From positions 1-38,270 of the forward strand of contig ONUE01000017.1 of NCBI GenBank assembly GCA_900320975.1: a stretch of DNA of 38,270 nt. Reading direction: 5' to 3'. Numbering within the stretch: the first letter of the stretch is position 1; every line of letters starts with the position of its first letter. The stretch comes from an uncultured Bacteroidales bacterium (GTDB taxonomy: Bacteria > Bacteroidota > Bacteroidia > Bacteroidales > P3). Below are positions 27,868-35,498 of the stretch, piece after piece. The translations under genes were made by a program, and so were the position numbers. Below the pieces are notes generated by a model, which ran no database searches, was not told where the DNA came from, and saw only the letters and a program-made list of their open reading frames with translations.

Positions 27868-27902
27868 GAATTGAAAATTGAAAATTGAGAATTGAAAATT
27901 GA
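27861..27902 (+). repeat. Six-unit heptamer array at the dnaN / ftsX junction
   Basis: GAATTGA, GAATTGA, AAATTGA, AAATTGA, GAATTGA, AAATTGA, without any other base in between. The first unit contains the dnaN stop and the last contains the TTG start of ftsX. Each unit holds both TTG and TGA, and seven is coprime to three, so the array offers stops and starts in all three frames. Confidence 0.96.
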
Positions 27903-28753
27903 AAAACAAGGTAAATCTCTGGGGTAGTCACGGCACCACCATCCTCGGCATCACGCTGGTGCTCTTTATGCTGGGCCTGCTGCTCTGCATAGAGTACCAC
28001 TCCTACCGCATCACCCACGACGCGCAGGAGCGCATCACCTACAAGGTCGACCTGTCGCCCGACGTCAGCGACTCGCTGGCGCTGGCCGTCAAAGGCCGCA
28101 TCGAGCAGCGCGACTACATCAAGCATGTGGACTATATCTCCAAAGAGAAAGCCGCTGAGATATTCACCGATGAGCTGGGTGAGGATTTCGTGGGCTTCAT
28201 AGGCTACAATCCCCTCTACCCCTCGCTGATGGTCAACTTCAATGTCAGCCTGTTGCCCGACAACAGCACCGAAGTCCTCGACCGCTTCTGTGCCGAAGTC
28301 GGCGCCGAGGAGGGTGTCACCGGCGTGGTCTATCAGGAGAATATCGTCAGCGAGCTTCGCGAAGGCTTCTACAAGCTCACTTGGTTCCTCATCGTGCTGA
28401 TGCTCGTCCTCGTCCTCATCTCCGTGGTACTCATCGACAGCCTTATCCGCATAGCCCTCTATGCGCAGCGCGAGACCATCCGCACCATGCGTATGGTTGG
28501 CGCCACCACGGGCTTCATCATGCGTCCCTTCCTGCGGCGCAGCATTGCCTACGGCGCCATCGGCGGCCTCATAGCGTCACTGCTCACGGCCATTGCCGTA
28601 TGGATCTGTGCCAACGAATTCCAGCTGCCGCTCATCGCGCAAGAGCATTGGATGTGGTATCTCATTATCGCCATCGTGCTTGTCATTGTTGGCATCATAA
28701 TCTCGTGGTTTGCAACGGCCTTCACCGTGCACCATCACATAACAAAAAACTGA
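27899..28753 (+). CDS. ftsX: Cell division protein FtsX (ABC transporter-like permease)
   Basis: 284 residues with the FtsX layout: a cytoplasmic start, TM1 (TILGITLVLFMLGLLLCI), a large periplasmic loop (about 40-160), and three further TM segments (LIVLMLVLVLISVVLIDSLI, GAIGGLIASLLTAIAVWI, YLIIAIVLVIVGIIISWF). It works with FtsE to control peptidoglycan hydrolases at division; ftsE is not nearby, which is common in Bacteroidetes. The start must be the TTG at 27899 or something later, because a TGA lies two codons upstream in frame. This start comes from the heptamer array. It leads the ftsX-DUF3098-uppP-truB cluster, which is conserved in the phylum. Confidence 0.92.
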   Translation: MKNKVNLWGSHGTTILGITLVLFMLGLLLCIEYHSYRITHDAQERITYKVDLSPDVSDSLALAVKGRIEQRDYIKHVDYISKEKAAEIFTDELGEDFVGFIGYNPLYPSLMVNFNVSLLPDNSTEVLDRFCAEVGAEEGVTGVVYQENIVSELREGFYKLTWFLIVLMLVLVLISVVLIDSLIRIALYAQRETIRTMRMVGATTGFIMRPFLRRSIAYGAIGGLIASLLTAIAVWICANEFQLPLIAQEHWMWYLIIAIVLVIVGIIISWFATAFTVHHHITKN

Positions 28754-28757
28754 AACA

Positions 28758-29000
28758 ATGGAAAACAAAGAAGAAAACAAAGGTCTGCAACTTGCTTTCG
28801 GTAAGGTCAACTACATCCTTATGGCCGCCGGAATAATCGTCCTCGCCATCGGTTACATACTGCTCGCCGGTGGTGGCAGCGACGATCCCAACGTCTTCAA
28901 CCCCGCCATGTTCGACACCCGCCGTCTCTATGTGGCACCCATCCTCATCGTGTTGGGCTTCGTGGTGGAAATCGTGGCCATCATGTACAAGAAGAAGTAA
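28758..29000 (+). CDS. DUF3098 small membrane protein
   Basis: 80 residues with two TM segments (about 20-40 and 59-76), MAAGIIVLAIGYILLAGG and APILIVLGFVVEIVAIM, a short NVFNPAMFDTRR loop between them and a basic KKK end. This matches DUF3098, which in Bacteroidetes is regularly found between ftsX and uppP. The function is unknown; the position suggests a role in envelope or division. It begins 4 nt after ftsX and ends 3 nt before uppP, so it belongs to this operon. Confidence 0.88.
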   Translation: MENKEENKGLQLAFGKVNYILMAAGIIVLAIGYILLAGGGSDDPNVFNPAMFDTRRLYVAPILIVLGFVVEIVAIMYKKK

Positions 29001-29003
29001 GCT

Positions 29004-29810
29004 ATGGAATGGTTTGAAGCACTTATCCTTGGCATCATCCAGGGACTTACCGAATACCTGCCCGTCAGCTCCAGCGGCCATCTGGCTATCGGTGCCCACC
29101 TCTTCGGCCTTTCCGGCGAGGAGAACCTCACCTTCACCGTTGCCGTCCATGTGGCCACAGTGCTGAGCACCTGCGTCATACTGTGGAAAGAGATAGTGTG
29201 GCTTTTCGCCGACCTCTTCAAGTTCAAGTGGAACGAGGGCACCAAATACATCGTCAACATCATCATCTCGATGATACCCGTCGGCATCGTCGGCCTGTTC
29301 TTCAAAGACAAGGTGGAGGCCATCTTCGGCAGCGGCCTCCTGATTGTGGGCATCTGCCTCATGATTACCGCCAGTCTGTTGGCCTTCAGCTATTGGGCCA
29401 AACCGCGTCAGCGTGAGAACATCTCGCCTTTGCACGCCTTCATCATCGGTATCGCCCAGGCCCTCGCCGTCCTCCCCGGCCTCTCGCGCTCGGGTAGCAC
29501 CATCGCCACCGGTCTGCTGCTGGGCAACAAGAAAGAGCGTCTCGCCCAGTTCTCGTTCCTCATGGTCATACCTCCCATCCTCGGCGAAGCGCTGCTCGAT
29601 GTTAAGGATATGGCTGAGATGGGTGTCAGCCAAGCTATGGCCGGCCTCCCCACCCTGTCGCTCGTCGTCGGCTTCATCGCCGCCTTCGTATGCGGCTGCC
29701 TGGCCTGCAAATGGATGATCAACATAGTGAAAAAAGGCAAGCTCATCTGGTTCGCCCTCTACTGCGCCGTTGTGGGCCTCGCAACAATTATCCTGCCCTA
29801 CGTTCTGTGA
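29004..29810 (+). CDS. uppP: Undecaprenyl-diphosphatase (BacA type)
   Basis: 268 residues, normal length. The enzyme recycles the lipid carrier by removing a phosphate from undecaprenyl diphosphate. Both signature motifs are present: [13 protein letters not shown] near the start, with the catalytic Glu, and [13 protein letters not shown] in the middle. About eight hydrophobic segments fit the family's fold. Its stop TGA overlaps the GTG start of truB (GTGA), which indicates translational coupling. Confidence 0.96.
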   Translation: MEWFEALILGIIQGLTEYLPVSSSGHLAIGAHLFGLSGEENLTFTVAVHVATVLSTCVILWKEIVWLFADLFKFKWNEGTKYIVNIIISMIPVGIVGLFFKDKVEAIFGSGLLIVGICLMITASLLAFSYWAKPRQRENISPLHAFIIGIAQALAVLPGLSRSGSTIATGLLLGNKKERLAQFSFLMVIPPILGEALLDVKDMAEMGVSQAMAGLPTLSLVVGFIAAFVCGCLACKWMINIVKKGKLIWFALYCAVVGLATIILPYVL

Positions 29811-30664
29811 TCACCCTCGAACAACTGCAGGCTGGCATCGTTCTGCCTATCGACAAACCGCGCCAGTGGACCTCATTTCAGGCTGTCAACAAAATCAAAG
29901 CCGTAGTGCGCAACACCTACGGCCTTAAAAAATTCAAGATTGGCCACGCCGGCACCCTCGACCCCCTGGCCACGGGGCTGCTGCTTGTATGCATAGGCAA
30001 AGCCACCAAGACCATCCCCCAGCTGCAGGATGGCGACAAGGTGTATACCGGCACCTTCGTCTTGGGCGCCACCACCCCCTGCTATGACCTCGAGCGCCCC
30101 ATAGACAGCTACTACCCCTACGAGCACATCACCCCTGCCCTGCTCGAGCAGACGCTGCCTCAGTTCACAGGTACCATCATGCAGGTGCCGCCCATGTTCA
30201 GCGCCGTCAAGATCGACGGCCAGAGGGCCTATGAGTATGCCCGCCTCGACGACCCCACGGTCACCATCCAGCCCAAACCCGTCAACATCTACGGCTTCGA
30301 GATAACGGCATTCCGCAAGGGAGCGGAGAACGGAGAGTGGAGAGTGGAGAGTGGAGAACGGAGAGTTGAGAGTGGAGAGTGGGGAGCGGAGAACAATCCG
30401 GGTGCGGCAGCCCACTCTCCACTCTCCACTCCCAACTCTCAACTCTATAGAAACCCTCTCGGTGAAGTGCCTGCACATCTGCCCCAGGCCGACTTCCGCA
30501 TCCACTGTGGCAAAGGCACCTACATCCGCTCCATAGCACGCGACCTCGGCCTTGCCCTCGGCAGCGGTGCCTTCCTCTCGGCCCTCCGCCGCGAGCAGAT
30601 AGGCGACTACACCGTCGCCAACGCCCTCCAGCTCGACCAAGTGGAAGACTATCTCACCAAATAA
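29807..30664 (+). CDS. truB: tRNA pseudouridine(55) synthase with a heptamer-coded insertion
   Basis: GTG at 29807 overlaps the uppP stop and gives 285 residues; the longer frame is rejected because it would overlap uppP by 120 nt. TruB makes pseudouridine 55 in the T-loop of tRNA. The active-site Asp is in [16 protein letters not shown], and [18 protein letters not shown] and [14 protein letters not shown] are intact. The family in Bacteroidetes is usually about 230-240 residues; the extra length is an insertion of about 43 residues at 172-214 (repeated GEWRVES, then HSPLSTP) coded by inverted heptamer arms. It lies in a loop after the GFEITAF strand, so activity may be kept. The next gene is on the opposite strand. 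Confidence 0.93.
   Translation: MITLEQLQAGIVLPIDKPRQWTSFQAVNKIKAVVRNTYGLKKFKIGHAGTLDPLATGLLLVCIGKATKTIPQLQDGDKVYTGTFVLGATTPCYDLERPIDSYYPYEHITPALLEQTLPQFTGTIMQVPPMFSAVKIDGQRAYEYARLDDPTVTIQPKPVNIYGFEITAFRKGAENGEWRVESGERRVESGEWGAENNPGAAAHSPLSTPNSQLYRNPLGEVPAHLPQADFRIHCGKGTYIRSIARDLGLALGSGAFLSALRREQIGDYTVANALQLDQVEDYLTK
30320..30446. repeat. Inverted heptamer element inside truB
   Basis: The left arm 30320-30394 has about ten units of AGAGTGG and variants (AGAACGG, AGAGTTG, GGAGCGG). A 16-nt spacer with no repeat follows. The right arm 30411-30446 has five inverted units (ACTCTCC, ACTCCCA, ACTCTCA type). The arms can pair over about 35 nt. The reading frame passes through both arms, giving GEWRVES-type and then HSPLSTP-type peptides. 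Confidence 0.93.
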
Positions 30665-30691
30665 ACCAATATTTTCATCTTATAAAAAGAG

Positions 30692-30808
30692 CTCTCCCCC
30701 TCCGGCTCCCCTCCGTACCCTCTCCGTCCCCGCTCCGACTGTTCACCGGTTGTTTAACGGTTTTTTGTTGGAGGGAGGACGGAGGGGATTCGGACCGGGT
30801 TCGGATGG
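30692..30808. repeat. Intergenic G/C-rich palindromic element, copy 4
   Basis: It has CTCCG-rich flanks, then CTCCGACT, followed by two tandem 11-mers GTTCACCGGTT and GTTTAACGGTT, then a T run and GGAGGGAGGACGG. It is the only copy between converging genes (truB and the S9 peptidase). Its right side lacks the inverted 11-mers that copies 2 and 5 have. Confidence 0.78.
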
Positions 30809-30811
30809 GCA

Positions 30812-30842
30812 GCAAAGAAAAAGCCCGCCTGGTGGCGGGCTT
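30812..30842 (-). terminator. Terminator of the S9 peptidase operon (minus strand)
   Basis: The stem is AAGCCCGCC (30821-30829) with GGCGGGCTT (30834-30842), loop TGGT. On the minus strand it is followed by TTTCTTT, while the + strand lacks a T run, so it serves the minus-strand operon. Confidence 0.88.
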
Positions 30843-30867
30843 GGCCTATTGACGGGGGCCTGCATAA

Positions 30868-30895
30868 AGCGTTAACGCGTTAATGCGTTAACGCT
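30868..30895. repeat. Perfect palindrome after the S9 peptidase gene
   Basis: AGCGTTAACGC (30868-30878), GTTAAT spacer, GCGTTAACGCT (30885-30895). It can also be read as octamers GCGTTAAC, GCGTTAAT, GCGTTAAC. It begins 5 nt beyond the peptidase stop on the minus strand. Confidence 0.85.
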
Positions 30896-30899
30896 TATG

Positions 30900-33008
30900 T
30901 TATTTCTTCAGGTAGGTGTCGAACCAGTCGATGAAGTTGCGGTGCCAAAGGAGGCTGTTCTGGGGCTTGAGGACCCAGTGGGTCTCGTCGGGGAAGTAGA
31001 GGTAGCGGCTAGGGATATGGCGCATCTGGGCGGCATTGTAGGCTGCCATACCCTCGCTGGCGACGATACGGAAGTCGAACTCGGAATGGATGACGCAGAT
31101 GGGGGTGTTCCACTTGTCGACGAAGAGGTGCGGCGAGTTGGCATAGCTCTTCTTGATCTGCGGGTTGTTCCAGTCCCAGTAGGGGCCGCCGAGGTCCCAG
31201 TTGTCGAACCACATCTCTTCGGTCTCGAGGTACTGCTGCTGGAAGTTGAACATGCCGTTGTGGGCGAGGAAGGCCTTGAAGCGGCGGCCTTCGTCGTAGC
31301 CTTTCACGTCGTGGTTGTGGCCGGCGAGCCAGTAGATGCTGTAGCCGCCGAAGCTGGCGCCGCAGGCGCCGATGCGCTCACGGTCGATCTGTGGGAAGTT
31401 GTTGGCGAAGTAGTCGGTGGCGCTCATGTAGTCCTGCATGCAGAGTCCGCCGTAGTCGCCGCTGATCTCCTCGAGCCATTCCATGCCGAAGCCGGGAACG
31501 CCGCGACGGTTGGGGGCGATGACGAAGTATCCGGCGCCGCTCATCACCTCGAAGTTCCAGCGGGTGCTCCAGAACTGGCTGACGATGCTCTGGGGGCCGC
31601 CCTCACAGAAGAGCAGTGCGGGATAGGTCTTGGTGCTGTCGTAGTCGTAGGGGTAGATGAGCCATGTGAGCATCTCTTTGCCGTCGACGGTCTTCACCCA
31701 GTAGGGTTCCACCTTGCCCATGCGCACCTGACCGAGGATGTCGTCGTTGACGGTGGTGAGCTTGCGGCCTTCGGCCTTGTCGTCGCTGAGGTTGTAGGCG
31801 TAGATGGTGGCGGGGTACTGCATGCTCACCTGCGAGGCATAGATCTTGTCGCCGTTCATCTGGAAGCTGTTGATATCGTGCATACCGGCAGAGATCTGAC
31901 GGATGGCTTTGGTGTCGCGGTTGAAGGAGAAGACCTCCAGCGTGCCCTGGTACATCACCACGGCGGCCAGTTCTTTGTCGTCGCTGCTCCAGTTGATGCT
32001 GCTCACGCCGTAGTCGAAGTCCTCGGTGAGGTCGCTCTTCTCGCCGCTCTCGAGGTCCATGACCATGAGGCGCAGCTTGTCGCTCTCGTAGCCGTCGCGC
32101 TCCATGCTCTCCCAGGCAATCATGCGGCCGTCGTGGCTGAACACGGGGTTCTGGTCGTAGCCCATGATGCCGTCGCTGATATTGGTGGTCTCGCCGGTCT
32201 CTATGTTATAGATATAGATGTCACTGTTGGTGCTGTGGGCGTAGTCGTAGCCGGTCTTCTTGCGGCAGGTGTAGGCTATGAGCTTGCTGTCGGGGCTGTA
32301 GTTGTACTGCTCCGTGCCGCCCCAAGGACGCATCGGGCACTCGAAGGTGCTGTCGATGATGTTGGTGATGTTGCCCATGTCGGCCTTGCCGTTGACGAGG
32401 CTGACGAGGAAGATCTGCGGTATCTCGTCCACCCAGTTGTCCCAGTGGCGATACATGAGGTCCTCGTTGATGCGGCCCGTGGTCTTGTCCAGACCAGCGT
32501 AGAGCTTGTTGATGTTCTCGGGGCGCTCCACGGGGATGGTGCTGATGTACACCAGCGACTTGCCGTCGGGGGCCACCTTGAAGCCTTCGAAGCCGCGCTC
32601 GCACTCGGCCACGACGCTCTCCTTCTTGGTGTCGACCTTCATGGAGATGATCTGGTTACCGCGGCAGAACATCAGTGTGTTGTCGTCGAACCACACGGGG
32701 CTGAACTCACTGGCGGCGGTGTTGGTGAGGCGCACCTCGGCGCTCTGTCCGTCGGTGGCGAGCATATAGAGCTCGATGTTGCCCTTGTTCTGCTCCATGC
32801 TCACGTTCTTCACGCCATAGACCACGCGGCTGCCGTCGGGAGAGACGGCGTACTCGCCGAGCTGACCTAGACTCCACATCACCTCGGGGGTGAAGCGGCC
32901 GTCGGCGACGGTGATCTGGTTCTTCTCTATGGGTTTCTCAGCCTCTTTGGGCTGGCAAGCGGCGAAGCACAAAGCTCCTGCCGCCACATAAAGTAGTGTT
33001 TTCTTCAT
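30900..33008 (-). CDS. S9 family dipeptidyl peptidase (DPP5-like) lipoprotein
   Basis: 702 residues. The start MKKTLLYVAAGALCFAAC is a type II signal peptide, so the enzyme is likely lipid-anchored in the periplasm. Residues about 40-430 form a beta-propeller of WD40-like TolB-type repeats (AVSPDGSRVVYGVK, WSSDDKELAAVV). The C-terminal alpha/beta-hydrolase has the triad Ser552 (GACGASFGGYS), Asp645 (HSEFDFR) and His677 (DETHWVL). Segments such as RINEDLMYRHWDNWVDEIP resemble the Porphyromonas DPP5, which releases dipeptides after hydrophobic residues; I infer this specificity from similarity. It ends a minus-strand operon, 7 nt after a lipoprotein gene, and is followed by a terminator. Confidence 0.92.
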   Translation of the reverse strand: MKKTLLYVAAGALCFAACQPKEAEKPIEKNQITVADGRFTPEVMWSLGQLGEYAVSPDGSRVVYGVKNVSMEQNKGNIELYMLATDGQSAEVRLTNTAASEFSPVWFDDNTLMFCRGNQIISMKVDTKKESVVAECERGFEGFKVAPDGKSLVYISTIPVERPENINKLYAGLDKTTGRINEDLMYRHWDNWVDEIPQIFLVSLVNGKADMGNITNIIDSTFECPMRPWGGTEQYNYSPDSKLIAYTCRKKTGYDYAHSTNSDIYIYNIETGETTNISDGIMGYDQNPVFSHDGRMIAWESMERDGYESDKLRLMVMDLESGEKSDLTEDFDYGVSSINWSSDDKELAAVVMYQGTLEVFSFNRDTKAIRQISAGMHDINSFQMNGDKIYASQVSMQYPATIYAYNLSDDKAEGRKLTTVNDDILGQVRMGKVEPYWVKTVDGKEMLTWLIYPYDYDSTKTYPALLFCEGGPQSIVSQFWSTRWNFEVMSGAGYFVIAPNRRGVPGFGMEWLEEISGDYGGLCMQDYMSATDYFANNFPQIDRERIGACGASFGGYSIYWLAGHNHDVKGYDEGRRFKAFLAHNGMFNFQQQYLETEEMWFDNWDLGGPYWDWNNPQIKKSYANSPHLFVDKWNTPICVIHSEFDFRIVASEGMAAYNAAQMRHIPSRYLYFPDETHWVLKPQNSLLWHRNFIDWFDTYLKK

Positions 33009-33015
33009 ATTATAA

Positions 33016-33891
33016 TTATTGTGTAATTGTTTCGCTTTTCAGCTTCTCCTTGCTGCTCATCGGCGTGCGTATGTCGACCCGGAAGAAGTTGTAGGCCGAG
33101 TGGCCGGGCTCTATGACGTTGATATACTCCGTGCTTATGGGCAATGCCTCGAAAGTCAGCGAGTAGTGCAGTATGTCGTAGCCGCCCTTGTTGTTGGCGA
33201 ACTGCGTCTTCTCGGGATACAGGGCTATGCCTTCGTGGTCCTTGAGCATGTAGTGCTTGTCGGTGGCGCAGTCCTCGATGAACACCTCCGGCATGACGAA
33301 GATGGCGTCGTCCACTATCGGGCGGCGTGCCGGCGTGCGCTTCTTGTACATGAAATACACCGTCGTCTTGGTGCGCTCCACCTCCACCTTCTCTATGGTG
33401 ACGTATTCTGCGAAGGGCGACTTGGTGTCGTAATAGGGGTAGTCTATCGTGCGCGGCACCTTGGGCTGCACCTTCTCAGGCATTCTGATGTCGCCTTTCT
33501 CCTTAGCCACAGTCTTGGGGGCGTCTTTGGTGCGCTCGCGCTCAAAGTCGCTGTCCACGGCGTAGCACTTCATCGACGCGTCGAGCGCGAAGGTGATGCC
33601 GCCGCGCGGCGTGCCCTCTATCTTGGTGGCGCGGTTGCGCACCTTAAACTGATGGTAGAGCCCAGCGGCCTTAGTACCACTGAGGGACACTGAATTATAG
33701 GCTATCTTAGACCCCGCCATACCGTCCTCCATTGATGCGTCGGGACGTCCGAAGTCGGCCACTATATCATAGTAGCTCTTGCCTATATAGACCTCCTCCA
33801 GGTCGCGGTCGGCCGATACGTAGCGGCTGCCACCGCATCCGGCGATGAGCAGTGCACCGGCAAACAATAATGACAATGTTTTAGTATTCAT
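33016..33891 (-). CDS. Putative lipoprotein of unknown function
   Basis: 291 residues with a lipobox LIAGC (Cys19). The region just after it, VYIGKSYYDIVADFGRPD, looks like the two-helix BamE/SmpA-type motif that is common in small outer membrane lipoproteins, but the rest (strand-rich, residues about 90-290, VEVERTKTTVYFMYKKR) is not recognised. No enzyme motif was seen. Its ATG overlaps the stop of the MORN gene by 4 nt (ATGA), and the S9 peptidase follows after 7 nt, so the three are one translated unit. Confidence 0.75.
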   Translation of the reverse strand: MNTKTLSLLFAGALLIAGCGGSRYVSADRDLEEVYIGKSYYDIVADFGRPDASMEDGMAGSKIAYNSVSLSGTKAAGLYHQFKVRNRATKIEGTPRGGITFALDASMKCYAVDSDFERERTKDAPKTVAKEKGDIRMPEKVQPKVPRTIDYPYYDTKSPFAEYVTIEKVEVERTKTTVYFMYKKRTPARRPIVDDAIFVMPEVFIEDCATDKHYMLKDHEGIALYPEKTQFANNKGGYDILHYSLTFEALPISTEYINVIEPGHSAYNFFRVDIRTPMSSKEKLKSETITQ

Positions 33892-34583
33892 TCTTCAACT
33901 AATTTACCTGATTGGAAAAGACCCTTGAGTTGAGTGCCATCGGGGGCGGTGTAGGTGCCCTGTCCGTGGAACTGGTCGTTGGCCCACAGGCCTTCATACT
34001 GTCCGCCGTCGGCATAGCGGCAAGTGCCCATACCCTCGCGGTGGTCGTTCACCCAACCGCCGGTATAGGTGGTGCCGTCCTCGAAAGTGATGGTCCCCTG
34101 CCCCATCATGTGGCCCTGCACGAAGGCACCCTCGTAGCGGTCGCCGTTGGCCCACACCTTGACCCCTTGGCCGTGGGGTGCGCCGTTGAGGAACGGCCCG
34201 TCATAGCGGGTGCCGTCGGGCCACACCAGGCTTCCTGTGCCCGTGCCCATGCCTGTCCAGTCGCCCTCCATCACGTTGCCGTTGGGGAAGCGGAAGGTGC
34301 CGTGTCCCTTGATGTAGTTCTTTTTCCACTGGCCACTGTACACCAAGCCGTCGGCCCAATAGTAGGTGCCCTCGCCGTCCTGCATGCCTTTCTTCCACAT
34401 GCCGTCGTAGCGGTCGCCGTTGGGCCAGGTCATCAATCCCTTGCCCTCTATCTTGCCCTTGCCGCTGCGCTGACCCGTGTACACACGGCCGTCGTCGTAG
34501 GTGGTCGTCTCCACGACCTGTGCGCCGGCCAGCGTCGCCACAACCAGCAGCGTACCAAGCATAATGATGTTTTTCATCGTCAT
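33888..34583 (-). CDS. Secreted MORN repeat protein
   Basis: 231 residues. After a signal peptide (MKNIIMLGTLLVVATLAGAQ) the protein is made of seven to eight MORN repeats of about 23 residues, with the pattern Y.G.W..G...G.G, e.g. RYDGMWKKGMQDGEGTYYW and MEGDWTGMGTGTGSLVW. MORN proteins make beta-hairpin ladders that bind lipids or partners; bacterial ones are often periplasmic with unknown partners. Its stop overlaps the ATG of the next lipoprotein, and its own ATG overlaps the end of the glycosyltransferase gene (ATGA at 34580-34583). Either Met (34583 or 34577) could be the start. Confidence 0.88.
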   Translation of the reverse strand: MTMKNIIMLGTLLVVATLAGAQVVETTTYDDGRVYTGQRSGKGKIEGKGLMTWPNGDRYDGMWKKGMQDGEGTYYWADGLVYSGQWKKNYIKGHGTFRFPNGNVMEGDWTGMGTGTGSLVWPDGTRYDGPFLNGAPHGQGVKVWANGDRYEGAFVQGHMMGQGTITFEDGTTYTGGWVNDHREGMGTCRYADGGQYEGLWANDQFHGQGTYTAPDGTQLKGLFQSGKLVEE

Positions 34584-35482
34584 CTGTTATAGTGTATTTG
34601 TTTAATCAATACTCCTAATTTGTAGAAGCTAAAACACTTAAGGTTTATACCGTTGCCGCTCACGAAGCGGCTCTCCAAAGGTCCCTTGACCAGGTTGAAC
34701 ACATTGTACACCAGCTTCTGCAGCTTCAGGCGCCTCACGCGATTGTAGGTATGCAGCAGCCTCACACTCTCGCAGAAGCGCTGGTCTTCCCACATGCGGT
34801 CGTATATCTCCGCCAGGCTCTCCACCGCCTCCACGGTCTTGTGCAGAAACTCGGCGTTCTCCTCCACCTCACCGTTCACCACCGGGTTGTCGATGTGCAG
34901 TATCGGCACCATGTACTGCTCCAGCTGGTAGCCGAAGAGAGTGTCTTCGTGACCGTACTTGCTGATGCTCTCGTCGAACGGTATATGCTCCAGCACGTCG
35001 CGCCGCACCATGAAGTTGCTCGTCTGGAACGAGCGGTAGGGGTTCACCCTGCGCACCGCCACCGGCTGGCTCTCCAGCTTAGTGCCGTAGAGGTAGCGCA
35101 GGCGGTGCTTGGTGTCGTTGTAGCGCTCGTCGTACACGCGGCCGCCCACCACCACCGACGGGTTGCTGCCCAGCGTCTTAGCGTAAGTCTTCACGAACTG
35201 CTCCGGCACTATCGAGTCGCAGTCGAGGAACAGCAGGTACTCGCCCTTGGCATACTTCAGGAACAGGTTCCTTATGCTTGCGCGACCCACGTTCTTCTCC
35301 AGCTGTATGTATCTGGTCAACTCGCCTATACCCTTGTTCTGGTTCAAATAGTAGCCCGACGAGTGGTCGTCGATACAGACTATCTCATAGTCTTCCCTAC
35401 CCGCGCTGGCGATCTGCGTGTCCAGACGCCTCACCAGCGGGTATGTGTAGTGGTTGTAGATTGGTATGCAAATAGATATCAT
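34580..35482 (-). CDS. Family 2 glycosyltransferase
   Basis: 300 residues from ATG 35482; the GTG one codon upstream is an alternative. It is a GT-A fold: the start ISICIPIYNHYTYPLVRRL with the nucleotide-binding strand CIDDHS, the DXD metal motif FLDCDS, and the acceptor-side stretch VRRVNPYRSFQTSNFMVRRDV followed by GHEDTLFGYQLE, an ED acceptor-site motif. The C-terminal 90 residues are helical and basic. The donor and acceptor are not known. Since it is in one unit with a MORN protein and lipoproteins, a cell-envelope polysaccharide is possible (inference). Confidence 0.88.
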   Translation of the reverse strand: MISICIPIYNHYTYPLVRRLDTQIASAGREDYEIVCIDDHSSGYYLNQNKGIGELTRYIQLEKNVGRASIRNLFLKYAKGEYLLFLDCDSIVPEQFVKTYAKTLGSNPSVVVGGRVYDERYNDTKHRLRYLYGTKLESQPVAVRRVNPYRSFQTSNFMVRRDVLEHIPFDESISKYGHEDTLFGYQLEQYMVPILHIDNPVVNGEVEENAEFLHKTVEAVESLAEIYDRMWEDQRFCESVRLLHTYNRVRRLKLQKLVYNVFNLVKGPLESRFVSGNGINLKCFSFYKLGVLIKQIHYNR

Positions 35483-35498
35483 CACTCAAACCTCATAC

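Noticed and set aside
30897..32870. 657-codon open frame antisense to the S9 peptidase
   Set aside because: The catalytic triad and lipobox are clear on the minus strand; the + frame has shadow composition.
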